Part shown: piece after piece, positions 35,385 to 43,054 of the stretch
How the letters are laid out: each line of letters starts with the position of its first letter
Numbering within the stretch: the stretch's first letter is position 1
From: Anaerolineae bacterium
GTDB taxonomy: Bacteria > Chloroflexota > Anaerolineae > DRVO01
Assembly: GCA_013178015.1 (NCBI GenBank)
Contig: JABLXR010000023.1
Location: 1-58,115, forward strand
Reading direction: 5' to 3'
DNA: 58,115 nucleotides
Notes under the pieces: model-generated
Database searches by the model: none
Seen by the model: the letters and a program-made list of their open reading frames with translations, nothing else
Told to the model about the DNA's origin: nothing
Program-made: the position numbers and the translations under genes

Positions 35385-37238
35385 GTGGATAGACCCGCTC
35401 TGGGCAGCGTTCCCTTCTTTAGCAGCTTTGGTGCCGAGGCGCTGGAGTTCCTGGAACAACGGCTGGAACCGGTGCAAGTGGAGCCGGGCGCTTTTCTCAT
35501 GCGGTGCAATGAAGCCGCCGGGCACGCGTTCGTCGTCTCTCAAGGTCGCCTGCGCCTGCTAGACGCGAGCGGCCGCCAGCTGGCCTGGCTCGGGCCTGGC
35601 AGCGTGGTGGGCGAAGCGGATGCACTCTCGGGAGGACATTACTCGGTCGGGGCCGAGGCGGTTACCGCCGTGAGCGCCTGGGCCCTGCCGGTGGAGGCTA
35701 TACGGCGAGTTGTCCGCCGGTTCCCGGAGGAGCTCCTCACGCTGGAGCGGACACTGGGATACCGGCCCCGGGAGGCGTTGCGCGGGTTTGCCGAGTGGCT
35801 CGCCGAGATGGAGCCGTTCCGAGGCGGGGACACCGACGAACTGATCCAGCTAGCGTCCCAGCTGCAACCGATGGTGCTCGAACCCGGTGAGGAGCTGGGC
35901 GAGCGCAGCCAATCGCGCCTGGTGGTGGTGCAGTCCGGTGAAGTTGACGCTCGGCAGGAAGCGGGCGAGCCTCCGGTGGAGCGGCAGGGTGGCTCGATCT
36001 TCGCCGAGGGCTCCGTGCTCCTCAGCGACGCTGGGGCAGTCGAGGGTCGGGTCACCGCCCCCACTCTGGCCTGGTACCTGCCGGAGCACGCCTACTCCCA
36101 GCAGCGATGGGAGGGCTTCGGGCTACTCGATCGGTTGTTCCCCCAAGCGACCGAATGGACGGCGGCCTCCGGCGCGAAGGAGGCTAGGGCGCCGCGAGGA
36201 GACGCCGCGGGCCCGGGGAAGGCCAGTTCGCGGGCTGATGCTGGGAGCGTGGGTCCGGGGGTTCGGCGCTTGCCCCCGGGCCTCGCCATCCGGCTGGTCC
36301 TGGCCGTGGTGCTGGGCGTGCCCCTCCTGATGGCCTGTGCCAGAGGGATGTATGCGTCTGTGCCGGGCTTCGGCGGCGTGAACCCTACGCGGGACCTGAG
36401 CCGGTATCGCGAGACGGCCATCGCCATGACCCCGATGGTGCTGGCTGAGGCCCTCACCCCGACTCCGACCTTCGCTCCATCGCCCACCCCCGCTCCCACT
36501 GACACGACCGTGCCCACGCCCACGTCGGTGCCCGAGACAGCGACTGCGGTGCCCACCGAGACCCCGGCGCCCACGGATACGCCCGAGCCAACCGACACGC
36601 CTGAGCCCACAGACACTCCACAACCGGCGCCCGAGTCGGTTCCGCTGGCGGCTGTCACCACGCCGGAAGGGGAGCAGGCACCTCCGCCGACGCCGGAGCA
36701 GGAGAGCGAGCCTACTCCCGAACCCACGCCTTTGCCACCACCTCCCGACACGCCGACGCCTGTCCCGCCAGAGCAGCCGGTGGAGGTAGGCATAAGGGCG
36801 TACGACGAGTACGGGAACGAGGTACCCCTAGAGGCACTGCAGGCCAAGTACGGCTTCCACATTAGGAGGGCCGAGGTGCAGTCAGGGCAGCAGGTCTTTC
36901 GGGTGGTGGCCCTGCGGGAAGTGGTGGGCCCAGCCACCATCGTGGTGCGGACCAACCCGCACCAGCCCGTTGCCTTTCACTGGCCGGGCGCCCCGGCCCA
37001 ACCCAACGCGGGGCACGACTGGGATGGCTCCTACGAAATGGGCGTCACCAACGAGCAGGGGGAGGTCGGCTTCGGAATGGGCCGTGGCTCCTACATTCAG
37101 GACCTGAGCGCCGGCGGTCCCCACGGGGTCTGGGTGTGCTCCGCCATTCCCTCGGATGCAGTGTTCGGGCTGGGCATGCTGGGCGGGACGGTGCACGCGC
37201 ACGTGGATGTGGAGTTTCAGCTAGCCACGGCGCCATGA
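35385..37238 (+). CDS. Two cNMP-type domains, one span, Thr/Pro stalk and outside beta domain
   Basis: The 617-residue protein has two cyclic-nucleotide-binding-like beta domains (about 8-110 and 140-240). The first has PFFSSFGAEALEFL and PGSVVGEADALSGG, but no Arg where the phosphate-binding Arg should be; the second is weaker. One membrane span (299-318) follows Arg-rich sequence. A stalk of Pro/Thr/Glu repeats (about 345-465) leads to a beta domain (467-617) with NEQGEVGFGMG, GGPHGVWV and GLGMLGGTVHAHVD. The topology should be N inside, C outside. I chose GTG 35385, 7 bases after GGAGG. It looks like a signal or anchoring device that links the cell interior and the surface; function unknown. 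Confidence 0.8.
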   Translation: MDRPALGSVPFFSSFGAEALEFLEQRLEPVQVEPGAFLMRCNEAAGHAFVVSQGRLRLLDASGRQLAWLGPGSVVGEADALSGGHYSVGAEAVTAVSAWALPVEAIRRVVRRFPEELLTLERTLGYRPREALRGFAEWLAEMEPFRGGDTDELIQLASQLQPMVLEPGEELGERSQSRLVVVQSGEVDARQEAGEPPVERQGGSIFAEGSVLLSDAGAVEGRVTAPTLAWYLPEHAYSQQRWEGFGLLDRLFPQATEWTAASGAKEARAPRGDAAGPGKASSRADAGSVGPGVRRLPPGLAIRLVLAVVLGVPLLMACARGMYASVPGFGGVNPTRDLSRYRETAIAMTPMVLAEALTPTPTFAPSPTPAPTDTTVPTPTSVPETATAVPTETPAPTDTPEPTDTPEPTDTPQPAPESVPLAAVTTPEGEQAPPPTPEQESEPTPEPTPLPPPPDTPTPVPPEQPVEVGIRAYDEYGNEVPLEALQAKYGFHIRRAEVQSGQQVFRVVALREVVGPATIVVRTNPHQPVAFHWPGAPAQPNAGHDWDGSYEMGVTNEQGEVGFGMGRGSYIQDLSAGGPHGVWVCSAIPSDAVFGLGMLGGTVHAHVDVEFQLATAP

Positions 37239-37397
37239 AGAGACGGCTCACCCGCCATTCCGCCCCGGCCTGAGGCCGCAGCGCCGGGGCGGGATGAGGC
37301 CGGCTCCGCGCTCGTCGGCAGGCACCACGCGGATGGACCTCGCCCTCCGTGAGCCGACCATTAGCGGCGGGGCGGGTGCTGTCGGGGGAGGCAGCTG

Positions 37398-39644
37398 ATG
37401 CCTGGACTCCGCTTCCGACGTGCCGCACTGAGAGCCCAGGCGCCTAGCGTTCGCCTGTCGGATGCGGTTCTGCCGCGGCTGGCCTTCTCCCTGCTCTTCC
37501 TCTGGGGCTGGCGCACCCCGGATATCGTCCACTCGATACCCGGTATGGCGGACGTCCTGGAGGTGCTGTGGGGGGTCCGGTGGTATGAGGCCTGCCTTCT
37601 GGAGAGAGGCGTCTCCCCTCTCTACAGCGATCTGATCGCCCACCCGCACGGGTGGCACACGGCCACTCTCGCCCACACCCCGTTCCTCTTCCTGCTCATG
37701 CTCCCTCTGAGCCAGTTCGCCGGGCCCGCATTGGCCTACAATGTCCTTGCCATCGCGTCCTCGGTAGTTGCTTTCGAAGGGGCATCCCGAGTGGCCGGCC
37801 GGTTCACCGAAAGCCGGTTGGCGGCCAGTCTGGTGGGCTTGGTGTTCGCCTTCGTGGGCATGCGCTGGTTCCGGGTGAGTCAGGGCCACCTGAACGTGCT
37901 GTGGCTGTCGGCCCTCCTGCCCTGGCTGCTCTGGGCGCTGGAGGGAGCGCGGCGCAGCCGGAGCCGGGCAGGTACGTGCCGATGGCTGCGGCTGTCCGGA
38001 GTGATCTGGGGCCTGGGCAGCTGCTTCTCGCTCTATGGACTGTTCCTGGGTGGCTCGTGCCTGCTCATCTGGGGTCGGGAGATACTCCGGCCCAGGCGCA
38101 TGGCACAGGCAGCCGCCACTGCCCTCATGGCGCTGAGCATCACCCTGCCGCTGATCCTGCTCTACCGCGCCGGGACGGAGCAGGATGGCGTCATCTCCCT
38201 GGGGCTGTCGCACGTCCTGCATTGGGGGGCCAGCCTGAACAGCCTGGTGGCCCTGAATGTGCACCACCCCATTTCGCTCCTACAGCGGGTCGCCCGGAGC
38301 ATCTACTCCGGGCCTTACGACGAGTCCGGGATGTCCAACCTAGGCCTGGTGGCCTGGGCCTTCGGGGCGCTGGGACTGTGGAGGGCAATGAGGGGACGAA
38401 GCGGGGGCAGCAACCTGGCCGCGCTGGCGGTTGGAGGGGTCCTTCTGTCCTGTGGGCTGCTGCTCAAGTGGAACGGGGAGGCGGTGCTGCTCCCGGCTCT
38501 ACGCCCCCTCAACGAGGCCATCTGGAAGCTGGGCCACCTCCTGAAGCCCGGCCTCTTCACCTCGGGGCAAGCACAGCCGCCATTCGATGGGGGGGTGCCG
38601 CTGCCTGGCTTCCTCCTAACGGCGGTAGTGCCGTTCTGGGAGCACGGCCGGGTCATGGCCCGGTACGCTTTCGTCGGTGGCATTGGGCTGATGGTGCTGG
38701 CGGCGCGGGAGATAGAGACACTGCCTCGGGTCGCCCGGTACCTAGTGGCGCTCATCTGGCTGTTGGAGACTTTGCCCCTACCTGCGTTCGGCGTGCCAGT
38801 GCCGTCGGCCCCCCATCCCGCTTATGCCTGGCTGCTGCAGCAAGAGCGCGACCGCAGCTGGGGCATCGTGGACGTCGCCTACCCCACCCTGATGACCGAT
38901 CCCGGCATCCTCTACGGGACCAGCCTTCACGGGATCCCGACGGCGTCCGGCGGCCGCCCGTACCTGCCTGGCCGCGTCCGCACACTGCACCAGTTCCTGT
39001 CAGAAGACCCACAAGCCCTGGGCTCCCCCAAGGCGGGGGTGGTGCTCCGGAGCTACGACGTGCGCTACCTACTCCTCCACCTGATGGGCGAGGAAGAGCG
39101 CTGGATGTGGGACCTGGTGGTGACGAATCCGGCCCTTGATCCGGTGGGCTGCTTCGAGCCGCCGGAGGGACCCTCGCCCTGGCCGCACCCGATCTGCATC
39201 GCTCAGGTGGATGGAGCCGGTGCGAACGGCGATTCCCCTCCCTTGGACGAGCTGATCCTGCTCCGAGGGTGGTCGGAGCCGGAGGATTGGGGAGTGTGGG
39301 CGGAGGGGACCGAATCGAGCGCCAGATGGCTGGCGGCCGACCGAAGGGACTACCGCCTGGGCGTGGAGGCCTTTCCCCTGGCAGTGCCGGGGCGGAGCCA
39401 GCACGTCGCCATCGAGATCAACGGGAAGCCCCTGACGGCCCATCGCTGGACTGACTGCGAGACCTGGAGTGCCGAGGTGGAAGTGCCGGCGGAGCTGATG
39501 GACAAGGGCTGGAACGAGTTGGTCCTGCGCTATGGGTACGCCGCCCGGCCCTCGGACCTGCCCGAGTCACACACGGACGATGCCCGGTTGCTCTCGGTGG
39601 GCTTCGTCCGGCTGGAGCTTCTTGGCGACGGCGATCAGCAGTGA
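37398..39644 (+). CDS. Large multi-pass membrane protein, GT-C glycosyltransferase-like
   Basis: The 748-residue protein has about ten membrane segments from residue 20 to 460 and a C-terminal soluble part (from about 460) that ends in a beta-sandwich-like segment (HVAIEINGKPLTAH and WNELVLRYGYA). The first loop (SPLYSDLIAHPHGWHTATLAH) with acidic and His residues resembles the active loop of lipid-sugar-dependent GT-C enzymes, but no classical DxD is plain. The start ATG 37398 has GGGGAGG 6 bases upstream. It follows the cNMP-domain protein by 159 bases on the same strand and may be co-transcribed. Enzyme activity is an inference. Confidence 0.7.
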   Translation: MPGLRFRRAALRAQAPSVRLSDAVLPRLAFSLLFLWGWRTPDIVHSIPGMADVLEVLWGVRWYEACLLERGVSPLYSDLIAHPHGWHTATLAHTPFLFLLMLPLSQFAGPALAYNVLAIASSVVAFEGASRVAGRFTESRLAASLVGLVFAFVGMRWFRVSQGHLNVLWLSALLPWLLWALEGARRSRSRAGTCRWLRLSGVIWGLGSCFSLYGLFLGGSCLLIWGREILRPRRMAQAAATALMALSITLPLILLYRAGTEQDGVISLGLSHVLHWGASLNSLVALNVHHPISLLQRVARSIYSGPYDESGMSNLGLVAWAFGALGLWRAMRGRSGGSNLAALAVGGVLLSCGLLLKWNGEAVLLPALRPLNEAIWKLGHLLKPGLFTSGQAQPPFDGGVPLPGFLLTAVVPFWEHGRVMARYAFVGGIGLMVLAAREIETLPRVARYLVALIWLLETLPLPAFGVPVPSAPHPAYAWLLQQERDRSWGIVDVAYPTLMTDPGILYGTSLHGIPTASGGRPYLPGRVRTLHQFLSEDPQALGSPKAGVVLRSYDVRYLLLHLMGEEERWMWDLVVTNPALDPVGCFEPPEGPSPWPHPICIAQVDGAGANGDSPPLDELILLRGWSEPEDWGVWAEGTESSARWLAADRRDYRLGVEAFPLAVPGRSQHVAIEINGKPLTAHRWTDCETWSAEVEVPAELMDKGWNELVLRYGYAARPSDLPESHTDDARLLSVGFVRLELLGDGDQQ

Positions 39645-39811
39645 GCGCAGCACGCCAGGCAGAGTGCTCGGGGCAGTCGCCAGCCTGGGGGCCAGACAGC
39701 CTCTCCCCGCCTGTGCGGGTGACGGCCAGGGGGCCCAGAAACCGCGGCCTCGGCGCCGACGGGTGCCCAACCTGTGACTAGCGCCCGAACTTCCGGGCGG
39801 TAATGCCTGGC

Positions 39812-39840
39812 TTCACACGACCATCAACCTCCTGTATAGT
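39812..39840 (+). promoter_or_regulatory. Sigma-70-type promoter with long leader
   Basis: TTCACA at 39812-39817 and TATAGT at 39835-39840 are 17 bases apart, each 5 of 6 to consensus. Transcription from near 39847 would leave about 207 bases before the Fpg/Nei-like start at 40054. The 39645-40053 gap also holds a small hairpin (CGCCCG at 39782, CGGGCG at 39794) and a 14-bp palindrome ATGGCTGCAGCCAT at 39954-39967 inside that leader. No gene is seen in it. Confidence 0.55.
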
Positions 39841-40053
39841 TCCTCCGTTCAGCGATGGTGGTCAGACGGAATACCGGCGACGCAGGCGGCCTCAGGTGAG
39901 GGCGGAGCACTGCATCCACCCAGGCTCGGGGACGCGCTAGGGCGGACCACGGCATGGCTGCAGCCATCGGGGCATGATAGGGGGCGGCCGTAGGTAGTCA
40001 TCCTTGAGTGGGGCGGATCCGCATCGGCCTGACCGGCGGAAGGGGGGTAGGAG

Positions 40054-40884
40054 ATGATCGAGCTACCGGAAGCGTTCACCATTGCCAGGCAGATGACGGC
40101 GGAGCTGCGCGGCAGGCGCATCCAATCTGGCAATCGGGGCAACTCGCCCCACAAGTTCGCCTTCTACAGCCGCAGCTCTGAGGAGTACGAGGCCATCCTG
40201 CCCGGCAAGAGGGTGGGCGAGTCCGTGGCCCACGGGACCAACATCCTCACCCCTCTCGATCCGGGCTGCTTCCTGGTGTTGGGAGGGGGCGGCGAGCGCA
40301 TCCTGTTCCATGAGGATGAGAAGAGCCTGCCCAAGAAGTATCAACTGCTCCTGCGGTTCGAGGACGGCGCTCACCTGAGCGTGTCCATCCAGGGGTGGGG
40401 CTCGGCCATGCTGCTGGAAAGCCCCGAGCTGAAGGTCCACCCCCACCTGAGGGCCAAGGGACCTTCGCCGCTGAGCGACGAGTTCACCTACGACTACTTC
40501 CGGGGCCTGTTCGAGGGCATCCCGGAGGGCGACCCTCGGGCGATCAAGTACTTCCTGATCAGCGAGCCGGGCGTGTGGGGCCTGGGCAACGGCTACACCC
40601 AGGACATCCTCTTCCGAGCCGGGATCCACCCCCGGAGGAGGGCGGTGGACGTGAGCGAGGACGGGCGGCGGTCGCTGTATCGGGCGGTGCGGGAGGTGTT
40701 GGCCGAGGCGACGGAGCTGGGGGGAAGGGACAGCGAGAAAGACCTGTACGGCCGGCCGGGCGGGTACAAGAGGGTGCTGGACAGCAAGGCGGTGGGGAAG
40801 CCGTGCCCGTTGTGCGGCACGACGATCGAGAAGATCCAGTTCCTGGGCGGGGCGTCGTACTTCTGTCCGGGGTGTCAGAGGTAG
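40054..40884 (+). CDS. Fpg/Nei-family DNA glycosylase-like protein lacking the N-terminal Pro
   Basis: The 276-residue protein has the family layout: an N-terminal beta domain, a helix-two-turn-helix (GVWGLGNGYTQDILFRAGIHP) and a C-terminal zinc finger (PCPLCGTTIEKIQFLGG, then CPGCQR). In classical Fpg and Nei the mature protein starts with Pro, which attacks the damaged base's sugar, followed by Glu. Here the start is MIELPEAFTIA, so Ile stands in place of Pro, while Glu3 is kept. It may bind or process DNA by another residue, or act as a sensor. The start ATG 40054 has AAGGGGGG before it. Apart from this the protein looks intact. Confidence 0.85.
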   Translation: MIELPEAFTIARQMTAELRGRRIQSGNRGNSPHKFAFYSRSSEEYEAILPGKRVGESVAHGTNILTPLDPGCFLVLGGGGERILFHEDEKSLPKKYQLLLRFEDGAHLSVSIQGWGSAMLLESPELKVHPHLRAKGPSPLSDEFTYDYFRGLFEGIPEGDPRAIKYFLISEPGVWGLGNGYTQDILFRAGIHPRRRAVDVSEDGRRSLYRAVREVLAEATELGGRDSEKDLYGRPGGYKRVLDSKAVGKPCPLCGTTIEKIQFLGGASYFCPGCQR

Positions 40885-41276
40885 AAGCCGTGAGAGAGAA
40901 TGGGCCTGAGCCGCAGCTCCCCTGTCTGGTCCCCATGCTGGGTATCCAGACCTGCCTGAGCGATACTGACGCAACCGACTGCTGAACGCGCTATTCGCAT
41001 GGACAGGAGCGGCCTGGCAACATCTCAAGCGCGAGTTCCCTGGACGCGAAGCGCTACCTGCTTCAGCCAATACTCGGTCGCGCTTCAGGCTGGGCGGCTT
41101 TCGTCCACAGTTGCGCATGTGGCAAAGACGGCCCATGGGCTAGCACAAGGGCGCAGCCTGGGGATGGCTCTCCTAGAGGTAGCAGGCCCCATGTTGACGC
41201 CCCGGCGATGGATTCTGCCACATCGAGGGATAGTCATGCCGTCTGGTGACCAATGCCATCGAGGAGGGAGGTCACT
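40885..41276. other. Gap with no supported gene
   Basis: About 390 bases separate the Fpg-like gene from a small gene. Short open frames exist, including one ending at a TAG near 41140 that reads HLKREFPGREALPAS, but none has an SD or a family match I know. No repeat or RNA gene was recognised. Confidence 0.5.
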
Positions 41277-41750
41277 TTGAGTACCGGTGAATCGCAGTCA
41301 TCCATGGTGCGCCTTGCTTGGAGATGGATACCTCTACCGGGTGAGCCTTTCCTGGACCGCGCAGATAGGCTTTTCGCAAGCCTGACCCATGCGGAGTGGC
41401 AGATGGTCCTGTCTCTTCTTGACGTGTACCGAGGAGACGCCAACGTAGAGTGCTTGTACCTGTTTAGAAAGGAAGACTGCACGCTTGGAGCTCACCTGGA
41501 CCTACGCAATGATCCCTCGGCATTCACCGACGGATACTATCCTCACAGCGTGTTGCTCATGGAGTGGCTGCGCGAGTTGGCAGGTGACTACGAGTACACC
41601 AACCCAGAGGGCATAAGCATTTCGGAAAGCGTGGTTCTCTCAGAGGACTGGGCTCAAGATCCAGGTAGACCTTTTGGCATGGGAGATCCCGTCGTTCCCT
41701 TCTGTCAGATCCTGCTTCCCGCCGAAGACGGTAAGCTACCACTTCTGTAG
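41277..41750 (+). CDS. Hypothetical protein, 157 residues
   Basis: I do not recognise this protein. It is soluble, acidic, and rich in Leu and Asp, with WRWIPLPGEPFLDRAD near the front and MGDPVVPFCQILLPAED at the end. The start TTG 41277 is 5 bases after GGGAGG; ATG 41253 in the same frame lies before that SD. The local base composition is visibly less GC-rich than its neighbours, and the gene stands between two non-coding stretches, so a foreign origin is possible. Confidence 0.55.
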   Translation: MSTGESQSSMVRLAWRWIPLPGEPFLDRADRLFASLTHAEWQMVLSLLDVYRGDANVECLYLFRKEDCTLGAHLDLRNDPSAFTDGYYPHSVLLMEWLRELAGDYEYTNPEGISISESVVLSEDWAQDPGRPFGMGDPVVPFCQILLPAEDGKLPLL

Positions 41751-41953
41751 AGCACCAAGGCACGGCTCTCTCCGCCTGGTGTCTTCCCCTCTGTCTGGTC
41801 TGGGAAACCGCGACGGGCTTCTCATGCGGTCAGGGGTCCCGAACAGGACATGAAAGAGTGTGGTGCACCCAGAGTGATGAGCAACCGGTGTGCTCTAGAC
41901 TCTGAAGCGCGCCCACGCCCTGCCGCAGGCCCTCAGCGAGCGCCCGTTCGCTT

Positions 41954-42116
41954 CTCAAGAGAGACCTGAGCCTACCACGGTTGGCGATCATCCCCGTCTC
42001 TCCGCCAGCCATGAGGCGCGGATTCCTCAAGAGAGACCTGGGCCTACCACGGTTGGCGGTCATCCCTATCTCTCCGCCAGCCATGAGGCGTGCATTCGCT
42101 AGGAGAGACTTGAGCC
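41954..42116. repeat. 72-bp tandem repeat, two full copies and a partial third
   Basis: A 72-bp unit starting CTCAAGAGAGACCTG begins at 41954 and again at 42026, with about six differences, and breaks down in a diverged third copy from about 42098. Each unit contains CCTACCACGGTTGGCG and CTCTCCGCCAGCCATGAGG. It lies in the 41751-42451 gap, which has no supported gene. Confidence 0.85.
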
Positions 42117-42155
42117 CGCCAGAATTACAGCGCTTGGTGGTTGCAGTGCGGCGCT

Positions 42156-42314
42156 GACCTGAGCTCTGGCCGTCTCGGTATCTGCGACATCTACAGCACC
42201 AGCGATCAGGTGCCGTCCTGGCGCGGCCGCTCCGACGTGCAGGCGGCGGCCGCGGTCACCCTGAGCTGCACCACGATGTCCCTCGCTCCCGATCCCGCCG
42301 GCGCCCGCAGGTAG
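42156..42314 (+). other. Possible coding remnant
   Basis: One frame reads DLSSGRLGICDIYSTSDQ and then VPSWRGRSDVQAAAAVTLS, ending in TAG at 42312-42314. It has the codon bias of local genes but no start or SD, and I know no family for it. It may be the tail of a lost gene next to the tandem repeat. Confidence 0.3.
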
Positions 42315-42451
42315 GCACCGACCGAGCCCAAGACTGAGCCTCAGCGACCTGGTGGGCTTGATATCCTATCGAACCGGTGTATCATGACGTCGTCCCTCCG
42401 AGACCCGCGACCGGCCCGCCCGTCGGCCTGGTGCTTCGCTGGAGGCGAGAC

Positions 42452-42823
42452 ATGACACAAGGTATGCGCACGGCCTTCCTGATTCACGCGGTGGTCGCTC
42501 TCGTATTCGGATTGGGGTTGTTCCTCATCCCCGCTGCCTTCTTGGGCCTCTTCAACTGGACCCCGATCGACCCGACCATGAGCCGCATCTTCGGCGCCGC
42601 TGCTCTGGGCTTGGCCGTCAGCTCGTGGATGGCCTACCGGGCGCAGTCCTTCGCCGAGGTCCGGGTGAAGCTCTGGCTGGAGATGGTGTATGGGGTGCTG
42701 GGCGCGCTGGCGGGGCTCTATCAGCTTCTCTTCGCCAGCGCTCCCGCCTTCACCTGGCTGATCGTCATCATTCTGGGCGGCTTCGGCGCGGCCTGGATCT
42801 ACTTCTACCAGTCCGCCCGTTAA
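42452..42823 (+). CDS. Small four-span membrane protein
   Basis: The 123-residue protein has four hydrophobic segments (about 8-30, 44-62, 73-93 and 97-118) and short loops; no motif beyond that is evident. The function is unknown. The start ATG 42452 has GGAGG 6 bases upstream, so it is a real gene. It stands alone, convergent with the penicillin acylase gene. Confidence 0.78.
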   Translation: MTQGMRTAFLIHAVVALVFGLGLFLIPAAFLGLFNWTPIDPTMSRIFGAAALGLAVSSWMAYRAQSFAEVRVKLWLEMVYGVLGALAGLYQLLFASAPAFTWLIVIILGGFGAAWIYFYQSAR

Positions 42824-43054
42824 GTGCCTCTGGCAGACTAGAGCTGAATCCGACGCCGGGTGCGACGGGCGGGCACCAACGGATCGGGGGCGGATGCGCT
42901 GGCGACGCGGGCCTGGAGCCCGAGCGCCTGTCGTTCCGTTCTGCGATCTGACTCGGGTCTGGTGGACGTCTCCGGCGCCGGCGAGGTGAGGCAGGGCCGC
43001 CCTCGCCGGCAGGCCGGTGACGCGCCCGCCACCGCCCTAGAGACCCGGCAGCAA

